Made by a program: the position numbers and the translations under genes. Of a stretch of 44,263 nucleotides of DNA, positions 37,957 through 44,263 are shown piece by piece; position 1 is the stretch's first letter; the number at the start of each line of letters is the position of its first letter. The stretch is taken from NCBI GenBank assembly GCA_947176935.1, contig CAMWSP010000002.1, positions 1 to 44,263 of the forward strand, given 5' to 3'. This DNA comes from an uncultured Porphyromonadaceae bacterium (lineage in GTDB: Bacteria; Bacteroidota; Bacteroidia; Bacteroidales; Muribaculaceae). Below the pieces are notes generated by a model. That model was not told the origin of the DNA. It was given only the letters and a program-made list of their open reading frames with translations, and ran no database searches.

Positions 37957-38541
37957 ATGCGTAGCAAACTGCTGATATTAGCAATAATGTGTTCTTGTGC
38001 TTCTCTTGCGGGAGCACAGGAACGCACGCTGAACCGCTTGCCCGAAATCAGCAAGGCCGCTGACTATACGGTGGAATACAGCCGTAACTCAACCGGCTTT
38101 TGGGCTGCAGCTGAGCTGTCGGGCGGCTCGACCTGCCGCATCAGTAAGCCCAATACCGGTTTTGCGGAGCTTGATCTGGTTGCCGGCTATCGTTTCAGTG
38201 ATTATCTGCGTATTGGCGCCGGCTTCGGCGTGCGCGACTACGGACTGTTCGCTTCCTCCATCCGCTATAAGGATAGCAGTTGGTCGTTTCCGATCTATGT
38301 TGACCTGCGCGGCAGTTTCATGCCCACGGTTTATCGCACCGTGGTGCCATACTGGTCGATGGACCTTGGCGGCACCGTTTGCGATGGCTTTATGATGCGC
38401 CCGTCGTTGGGCATCCGCGTGGGCCGCGAGCGCAGTGCCTTCCTTCTTGCTGTGTCCTATACGGGCCAGTGTATTGATATACGCAAGGACGTTAACAGGT
38501 ATATTTCTATGATGTCGCTCCGGTTGGGCTATGAATTTTAG
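37957..38541 (+). CDS. Uncharacterised small outer-membrane beta-barrel-like protein
   Basis: Signal peptide; alternating strands GFAELDLVAGYRFSDYLRIGAGFGVRDYG, terminal LRLGYEF (aromatic C-terminus). Confidence 0.75.
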   Translation: MRSKLLILAIMCSCASLAGAQERTLNRLPEISKAADYTVEYSRNSTGFWAAAELSGGSTCRISKPNTGFAELDLVAGYRFSDYLRIGAGFGVRDYGLFASSIRYKDSSWSFPIYVDLRGSFMPTVYRTVVPYWSMDLGGTVCDGFMMRPSLGIRVGRERSAFLLAVSYTGQCIDIRKDVNRYISMMSLRLGYEF

Positions 38542-38588
38542 CCTTCCGAGCAGAGCGATAGAAATATTTTCATAACTTTTTTGATGAA

Positions 38589-38623
38589 GTTCCCCGAGCT
38601 GCGACAGCCCGGGGAACATTTTT
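38589..38623 (+). terminator. Strong intrinsic terminator
   Basis: GTTCCCCGAGCTG-CGA-CAGCCCGGGGAAC (13-bp stem with one mismatch) followed by a T-run (attttt). Confidence 0.88.
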
Positions 38624-38648
38624 ATTTGCGGCCGAAGTCGGCGGGGAT
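38622..38648. repeat. 27-bp direct repeat, copy A (TTATTTGCGGCCGAAGTCGGCGGGGAT)
   Basis: Identical to 40090-40116; encodes IPADFGRK-stop at the 3' end of the ATPase gene. Confidence 0.97.
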
Positions 38649-39947
38649 CTTCAGTGCCACGCAGGCTCCGTAGAGCGGTATGTTGGTCATCCATTGCTGA
38701 CGCTCGTATGGTAATAACGAATAGCGGATGCAGGTCAGCGGGGTTTCCGGACTGACTTTTTCACTGAGCTTGGCTAAAGATTGAGACCTGACGTTATTGC
38801 CTGCTTTGACTTCCATGGCCCATAGTCGGCTGGATGTTCCGGTCAGCAGGTCAATTTCCATCTTAGGAGAGTTTGAGGCATAATAAAACAGTGCATCGCC
38901 GAACTCGGATTGCTTTTGTTGCACGACATAGTTTTCGGCCAAGGCGCCTTTGAATTCTACGAATGCGGAGTTATTTATCAGCAGCTCTTCCGCTTCAACA
39001 CCGGTTATGGCTCCGAGAAGGCCGATGTCGAGAAAATATAGCTTGAAGCTGGCTGAGTCTTTGTAGAATATAAGAGGAGTGGCCGGGGTGGTGGTGCCGT
39101 TGACTTTGATAACGATTCCTGCATCGACAAGCCATTGAATGGCTTCTTCAAGGTCGCGGGCGCGGGCACCGTTGCGAACGGCTCCGAAAACGAATTTCTT
39201 ATTTTCTCTGGCTAATTGCATCGGTACGGATTGCCATACAAGCCGGATTTTTTCTACCATGGTGGAGCTGTGTTTTCCCATATCGCGATAATATGCCTCG
39301 AGTATGTCGAGCTGAATCCGGCGCACGTCATTCAGAGGCCGGCCATCAACAAATGCTTTTACCGCTTCCGGCATGCCGCCGCAGAAATAATACTGGCGAA
39401 GCAAGTCAACAAGTTTGTCGTGGAGAGGAGATAGAATATCCCAATTCTCACTATCGAGATTGTCGGCAATAATTTTCTCGCCCTTGGCCTGCAGAAATTC
39501 CAAGAACGTCATCGGGTACATATACAGCATGTTGACTTTGCCTACGGGGAATGATTCTCCATTGCGCAAAGATATGCCGAGAAGGGAGCCGGCCACAATT
39601 ACGTCCTGTTCGCGCGCGTTCTCGCAGAAATATTTCAAACTTGCTATTCCGTTCGGCACTTCTTGGATTTCATCGAGGATAATCAAGGTCTTTCCTGCGA
39701 TTACGGGAACTCCTGCCAAAGCTTCAATCTGGCGTAGGATGCGCTCCATGTCGAAGCCGTTGGCAAATATGGCGTTTACGGCTTGGTTGTGGTGACAGTT
39801 GATGTAGGCCACATACTCGTATTCCCGTTGTCCAAACTCGCGTATGATGTATGTCTTGCCGACTTGACGTGCGCCAAGCAGTATCAAGGGTTTGCGATTA
39901 GGATTATTCTTCCATTCGCGCAGACTATTGTAGATTTTTCTGTGCAT
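38622..39947 (-). CDS. AAA_14 / DUF4143-type ATP-binding protein
   Basis: Walker A LLGARQVGKTYIIREFG, Walker B TLIILDEIQEV, C-terminal nuclease-like region MEIDLLTGTSSRLWAMEVKAG. Confidence 0.93.
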   Translation of the reverse strand: MHRKIYNSLREWKNNPNRKPLILLGARQVGKTYIIREFGQREYEYVAYINCHHNQAVNAIFANGFDMERILRQIEALAGVPVIAGKTLIILDEIQEVPNGIASLKYFCENAREQDVIVAGSLLGISLRNGESFPVGKVNMLYMYPMTFLEFLQAKGEKIIADNLDSENWDILSPLHDKLVDLLRQYYFCGGMPEAVKAFVDGRPLNDVRRIQLDILEAYYRDMGKHSSTMVEKIRLVWQSVPMQLARENKKFVFGAVRNGARARDLEEAIQWLVDAGIVIKVNGTTTPATPLIFYKDSASFKLYFLDIGLLGAITGVEAEELLINNSAFVEFKGALAENYVVQQKQSEFGDALFYYASNSPKMEIDLLTGTSSRLWAMEVKAGNNVRSQSLAKLSEKVSPETPLTCIRYSLLPYERQQWMTNIPLYGACVALKIPADFGRK

Positions 39948-39964
39948 TTATGTTGAATTTTTGG

Positions 39965-39972
39965 CAAAGATA
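39965..39972 (-). promoter_or_regulatory. -7 promoter element TATCTTTG for the ATPase gene
   Basis: Minus-strand TATCTTTG 17 nt upstream of ATG 39947, TTG about 21 nt further upstream. Confidence 0.55.
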
Positions 39973-40000
39973 GTGAAAATTAGTGAGATAAATCAATAAT

Positions 40001-40089
40001 TGCACGAAAATTGATGTTGGTTAACGAAAAAATGCACGAAAATCGACGTTGATTTCTGTAAAAATGCACGAAATTTGAGGTTGGTGGGG
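40001..40089. repeat. Three tandem copies of a 32-bp-period repeat (tgcacgaaaattgatgttg...)
   Basis: tgcacgaaa starts at 40001, 40033 and 40065, exactly 32 bp apart, each followed by a related ttgA(t/c/g)GTTG motif. Confidence 0.92.
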
Positions 40090-40116
40090 TTATTTGCGGC
40101 CGAAGTCGGCGGGGAT
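40090..40116. repeat. 27-bp direct repeat, copy B
   Basis: Identical to 38622-38648; encodes IPADFGRK-stop of RNase H. Confidence 0.97.
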
Positions 40117-40734
40117 TTCGCCCCAGTTTTCGGTGTCCCACTTGACGATGGGGTTGCGCGGGGTGTGGGTGGCAATCCAGGCGTCGGCCCGGGCGAGAAT
40201 CTGCATGAGGCGGGCGTTTTCGGCGGTGGGTTCCACCGTGGTTTTCGAGCGGCGGTTGCGCACCCATGTCTGCGCGGTGCGCGAGTCGGAGTAGATGGGC
40301 GTGGAGTGGTCGCCGCGCTTGTCGAGGAGCGCCAGCGCATGAATCAGCGCCAGATATTCGGCAATGTTGTTGGTGCCGCCGGCATAGGGGCCTACATGGA
40401 AAATTTCGCGCCCGGAGCGGATGTCGACGCCTCGGTATTCTATCGGGCCGGGCACTCCGGAGCATGCGCCGTCGACGGCTATTGCGCCGTCGGGAATGGA
40501 ATCGGGAATAACGGTGGGGTGGGGCGCACGGCTGCGTTTGGCTATTTCGAGAAGAAGCGAGGCCTGATCCTCGTAGGAGCCGCGAAAGGCCTCGGTGGCC
40601 TGCTCGATGGTGTTGAACGCCTTGAAGCGTGCGCCTTTAACGCCGATTACCTGCTGCTGACATTCCTCCCAGGAGTCGTAGATGCCGGGCGCGAGGCCTT
40701 CCCAAACAACGTAGAATTTGCGGTTCGTTGCCAT
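40090..40734 (-). CDS. Ribonuclease HI with N-terminal RNase H1/viroplasmin-like domain
   Basis: KFYVVWEGLAPGIYDSWEECQQQVIGVKGARFKAFNTIEQA plus RNase H motifs (AVDGACSG, IPADFGRK end). Confidence 0.93.
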   Translation of the reverse strand: MATNRKFYVVWEGLAPGIYDSWEECQQQVIGVKGARFKAFNTIEQATEAFRGSYEDQASLLLEIAKRSRAPHPTVIPDSIPDGAIAVDGACSGVPGPIEYRGVDIRSGREIFHVGPYAGGTNNIAEYLALIHALALLDKRGDHSTPIYSDSRTAQTWVRNRRSKTTVEPTAENARLMQILARADAWIATHTPRNPIVKWDTENWGEIPADFGRK

Positions 40735-41915
40735 CAGTTTCCGGTCAGAAGGTTGATATCGAGCGCGCGGATGCCGAGGGCTTCGGCCAGTCGGGGGTTC
40801 ACGCATTTGCCCCAATAGGTGAGCATTGCCGGGCGCATGGGGCGCGGCAGGTCGGCCAGCGAGCCGAGGGTTTGGCGCAGGGCGTCGGCGTTGCCGACCA
40901 GGGCGTTGCTCAGGGCCATGGCTGCGGTGCGGGGCACCCGGTTGCCAACGTTGCAATAGCAGGCGCGGGCATCGCCGGCGGCGAGGGTGCTCACCGACGG
41001 GGCCGAGAGGTCAATCACCGGAATGGAGGGGAAGGTTGCGCCGGGGGTGGATGTGAGGTCGAAAATCAGCACCCGCTTTTTCATTTCGTCGGCAATGTCG
41101 GAGTCGACCACGGTTGGTGTGCGCATCGGGGTCACCACTACCACGTCGGCCGAGCGCAGCGCCGAGCGGAGCACCTTGGGGTGGAGCGCCGAGGCTATGC
41201 AGCGGTGGTCGAGCACCCGGCCTGCCGAGCGCAGCGAGTAGAGGTCGTTGTCGAACATCCTTACCGTGGCGCCGGCGCCCAGAGCATTATGGGCGGCGGC
41301 TATGGCGCCCATGCCCGAGCCTATGACGGTGACTTCGCAGGGAACTATGCCGGTCACTCCGCCGAGCAGAATGCCTTTGCCGTGGATGGGGTCGGTGAGC
41401 ATTGCCGAGGCTATGGCCATGGAGGCGCATCCGTCGATTTCGTGGAGTATGTCGGCTATGAGGCGGTGGCCGTCGGTGTTAATCAGGTCGGCGGCCACAA
41501 CGTTTACGCCCGCGCGGAGCAGGGCCTTGGCCGCGAGCGGATTGCCCACCACGGGTTGCAGGAGGGTTAGCAGGAGGGTTCCGCGGCGCAACGTGGCGGC
41601 TTCGCCGGCCGACAGGGCGGCGGTTGAAATCACCACTTCGGCCTGCAAGGCTTCGGCGCGCGAGCAGAGCGTTGCGCCGGCGCGCTCGTAGGCGGCGTCG
41701 GAATAATGTATAGGCTCGCCGGCGCCGCGCTGAATCTTAACGGCTATGCCGCAGTCGGTCAGCCGTGCGGCGCCTTCGGGAGTCAGCGCAAAGCGGCGCT
41801 CGCCATGTTCCAGGCCGGAGGGCAGACCAAAGGTTATGGTGCGTTTGCGCGGTTCGGTAAGCACGGCCTGTTCCAGCGGGGTCAGCTCGTTGGCGGGTGC
41901 GGATTGGGTAATCAT
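40734..41915 (-). CDS. ald: Alanine dehydrogenase/PNT family protein
   Basis: GLEHGERRFALTPEGAARL, VIGSGMGAIAAAHNALGAGATVRMFDND. Confidence 0.88.
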   Translation of the reverse strand: MITQSAPANELTPLEQAVLTEPRKRTITFGLPSGLEHGERRFALTPEGAARLTDCGIAVKIQRGAGEPIHYSDAAYERAGATLCSRAEALQAEVVISTAALSAGEAATLRRGTLLLTLLQPVVGNPLAAKALLRAGVNVVAADLINTDGHRLIADILHEIDGCASMAIASAMLTDPIHGKGILLGGVTGIVPCEVTVIGSGMGAIAAAHNALGAGATVRMFDNDLYSLRSAGRVLDHRCIASALHPKVLRSALRSADVVVVTPMRTPTVVDSDIADEMKKRVLIFDLTSTPGATFPSIPVIDLSAPSVSTLAAGDARACYCNVGNRVPRTAAMALSNALVGNADALRQTLGSLADLPRPMRPAMLTYWGKCVNPRLAEALGIRALDINLLTGN

Positions 41916-42448
41916 AGGGTAGGGAGGTTAAAGCGTTCGCAAAACTGTTGGGCCGTTGTTGCAATCTGGCTTTTATCTTCAAGCAAAGTTGCACAGAAGC
42001 TATGGTGGGCGCGGCTATAATAAGGTGTGCGCGCATCGAGCGCCGAGGTTATGAACTCAAGCAGTTCGGAGTCGGACTTATTGGCCAGAATCGGCCGCTT
42101 GGAGCGGTTGCGCTGCAGGCGCTCGTAGAGCCGGCTAATCGGAGTGTTGAGCCAAACGGTGGTTCCGGCGGCGTTCATTTCATCCATATTGTTGAAGAAG
42201 CAGGGAGTGCCGCCGCCGCAGGCAATGATAACATCGGAGAAGTCGCACACCTCGCGCAGCATTGCCTGCTCCACGCGGCGGAAGCCGTCTTCGCCTCGGG
42301 AGGCGAACAGTTCGGCTATGGTTGCGTGGAAGCGCTGCTCGATGTAGTGGTCCAGGTCGATGAAGTCCAGACCGGTGGCTACCGACAGGGCGCGGCCGAG
42401 TGTTGACTTGCCGCAGCCCATATATCCGATCAGAAAAACAGGTTTCAT
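41912..42448 (-). CDS. aroK: Shikimate kinase
   Basis: FLIGYMGCGKSTLGRALS, FIDLDHYIE, IACGGGTPCF motifs. Confidence 0.95.
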   Translation of the reverse strand: MKPVFLIGYMGCGKSTLGRALSVATGLDFIDLDHYIEQRFHATIAELFASRGEDGFRRVEQAMLREVCDFSDVIIACGGGTPCFFNNMDEMNAAGTTVWLNTPISRLYERLQRNRSKRPILANKSDSELLEFITSALDARTPYYSRAHHSFCATLLEDKSQIATTAQQFCERFNLPTL

Positions 42449-42552
42449 ACAGCCGCAAATTTAATCAAAAAATTGTAATTCATTGCTGAAATGCTGAAAA
42501 AATATTTGAGATTTTCTTGCTATTTAGTTTATTTTCGTTGCTTTGCGGAGTT

Positions 42553-42774
42553 ATGAATAGGGTTTTTAAGAGCGAGGTTTTGCGTAGGATTGTTACGGTG
42601 AAGTGCCGCCCGGGCTGCTCGTTGGGTCTGGACTTCGGCTACCGCCTGCAGCGCCGCAGCGGATTCGCGTTCCGCATCGGCTGGTCGCCTTCGGTCTTCG
42701 TTAACTCCGGTGGCGCATACCTGAATCTTTACGGTCTGTTTCCGCACATAGGGTTCGGCTACACTTTCCGCTGA
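42553..42774 (+). CDS. Small ORF resembling the last strands of an outer-membrane beta-barrel (possible remnant)
   Basis: LGLDFGYRLQRRSGFAFRIGWSPSVFVNSGGAYLNLYGLFPHIGFGYTFR; only ~74 aa, no clear signal peptide. Confidence 0.4.
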   Translation: MNRVFKSEVLRRIVTVKCRPGCSLGLDFGYRLQRRSGFAFRIGWSPSVFVNSGGAYLNLYGLFPHIGFGYTFR

Positions 42775-42822
42775 CTCTGCGGGTTGGTGGTTTTAACTTT
42801 TTGAGATTCAGAGCGGAAAAGT

Positions 42823-42853
42823 TTTGTAGTGTCGGAAAAATTTCGTAACTTTG
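42823..42853 (+). promoter_or_regulatory. str operon promoter: TTTG (42823-42826) and TAACTTTG (42846-42853)
   Basis: Bacteroidota -33/-7 consensus with 19-nt spacer upstream of rpsL. Confidence 0.75.
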
Positions 42854-43003
42854 CAGCTGAAATCAAGGCAAAATGCGTTGCATTGCAAGGCTAACTCTTT
42901 GAATGAGAGGGCTGAGCGTGCTGCGTGTGGCGCTGCGAGGACGTGAATAAAAATTCAACCATTTTTCAAATACTTAACATTATTTAACTTATTAAAAACT
43001 AAG

Positions 43004-43408
43004 ATGCCTACTATTCAGCAATTAGTACGAAAAGGCCGCGTGGCTCTGACCGATAAGAGCAAGTCGCCCGCACTTGACAGCTGCCCCCAGCGTCGCGGCG
43101 TATGCGTTCGTGTCTACACCACTACCCCTAAGAAACCTAATTCGGCAATGCGTAAGGTTGCACGTGTTCGTCTGACCAATGGCAAGGAAGTGAACAGCTA
43201 CATTCCGGGCGAAGGTCACAACCTGCAGGAGCACAGCATCGTTCTGGTGCGCGGCGGTCGTGTGAAAGACCTTCCCGGTGTTCGCTACCACATTGTTCGC
43301 GGCACTCTTGACACCCAGGGTGTTAAGGATCGCACCCAGCGTCGTTCGAAATATGGCGCCAAGCGTCCGAAACCCGGTCAGGCTCCCGCTGCCAAAGGTA
43401 AAAAGTAA
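43004..43408 (+). CDS. rpsL: 30S ribosomal protein S12
   Basis: [50 protein letters not shown]. Confidence 0.99.
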   Translation: MPTIQQLVRKGRVALTDKSKSPALDSCPQRRGVCVRVYTTTPKKPNSAMRKVARVRLTNGKEVNSYIPGEGHNLQEHSIVLVRGGRVKDLPGVRYHIVRGTLDTQGVKDRTQRRSKYGAKRPKPGQAPAAKGKK

Positions 43409-43596
43409 GCCTTTAAGGAAAACGTACTAAAACAATCAAACAAACCGAACTAAAAATCAGTCGTTCGTTTCGTTTGGTCGGCTAAATAAAATATCGGTTG
43501 AGTAAATGGCGGCAGCGGTCGCCGTTGAAGCGAAACCTCCGGGTTTCAGATATACAGCCCACCCCGAAAACAGAAGACATAACTCAAGCAACAACA

Positions 43597-44073
43597 ATGA
43601 GAAAGGCAAAGCCTAAGAAGCGGGTAATTCTTCCCGATCCCATGTTTCACGACGTAAAGGTTACCAAGTTCGTGAATCACCTGATGTATGACGGCAAGAA
43701 GAATACCGCCTTCACCATCTTCTACTCGGCTCTTGAAACCGTCAAGGCCAAAATGCCCAACGAGGAAAAAACCGCTCTGGAAATCTGGAAGCAGGCCCTC
43801 GACAATGTAACTCCTCTGGTAGAAGTTAAGAGCCGCCGCGTTGGTGGTGCAACTTTCCAGGTGCCCACTGAAATCCGTGCGGACCGCAAGGAGTCAATCT
43901 CTATGAAAAACCTGATCATCTACGCCCGCAAGCGCGGCGGCAAGACCATGGCCGACAAGCTCGCAGCAGAAATCGTTGATGCTTTCAACGAACAGGGCGG
44001 TGCATTCAAGCGCAAAGAAGATATGCACAAGATGGCCGAAGCTAACCGCGCATTCGCTCACTTCCGTTTCTAA
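43597..44073 (+). CDS. rpsG: 30S ribosomal protein S7
   Basis: [38 protein letters not shown]...; start at ATG 43597. Confidence 0.98.
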   Translation: MRKAKPKKRVILPDPMFHDVKVTKFVNHLMYDGKKNTAFTIFYSALETVKAKMPNEEKTALEIWKQALDNVTPLVEVKSRRVGGATFQVPTEIRADRKESISMKNLIIYARKRGGKTMADKLAAEIVDAFNEQGGAFKRKEDMHKMAEANRAFAHFRF

Positions 44074-44091
44074 TTTCAGCTCTCCCTTTAG

Positions 44092-44263
<172 letters not shown>

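Noticed and set aside
40734-40956. N-terminal extension of RNase H in the ORF track
   Set aside because: Overlaps ald in another frame and is Arg/Pro-rich; the RNase H domain starts at MATNRKFYVVWEG (40734).
43004-43408. Possible streptomycin-resistance mutation in rpsL
   Set aside because: The PKKPNS and [13 protein letters not shown] regions look wild type.
43498-43596. N-terminal extension of S7 from the TTG at 43498
   Set aside because: The canonical S7 start MRKAKPKKR is at ATG 43597; upstream sequence looks like a structured spacer.

Overview
This window looks like a Bacteroidales chromosome, probably Muribaculaceae-like; lineage is inferred from gene content and TAnnTTTG-type promoters, not tested. 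Left part (1-14284, minus strand): a compact dcw cell-division/peptidoglycan cluster, rsmH-ftsL-ftsI-murE-mraY-murD-ftsW-murG-murC-ftsQ-ftsA-ftsZ (ftsZ cut by the window edge), with no mraZ directly upstream of rsmH. 14503-18215 (+): TlpA-like thioredoxin, DUF6029-like protein, Omp28-like lipoprotein and a T9SS-cargo-like protein. Next come a REP-like palindromic cluster, two tandem GH20 hexosaminidases, and an 11-unit 9-bp minisatellite before guaA. 24694-33308 (+): guaA, DUF5606, an endonuclease/exonuclease/phosphatase family protein, dut, TPR protein, DUF4292, an EnvC-like protein and a flippase. 33434-38541 (+): six consecutive uncharacterised exported proteins behind one promoter-like box, ending at a strong terminator; this is the best candidate for an undescribed system. 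38622-40116: an AAA_14/DUF4143-type ATPase gene flanked by a perfect 27-bp direct repeat that also encodes the C-terminus of the neighbouring RNase H, with a 32-bp-period tandem repeat upstream of the ATPase promoter. The end holds ald, aroK, a small beta-barrel-like remnant and the start of the str operon (rpsL, rpsG, partial fusA).
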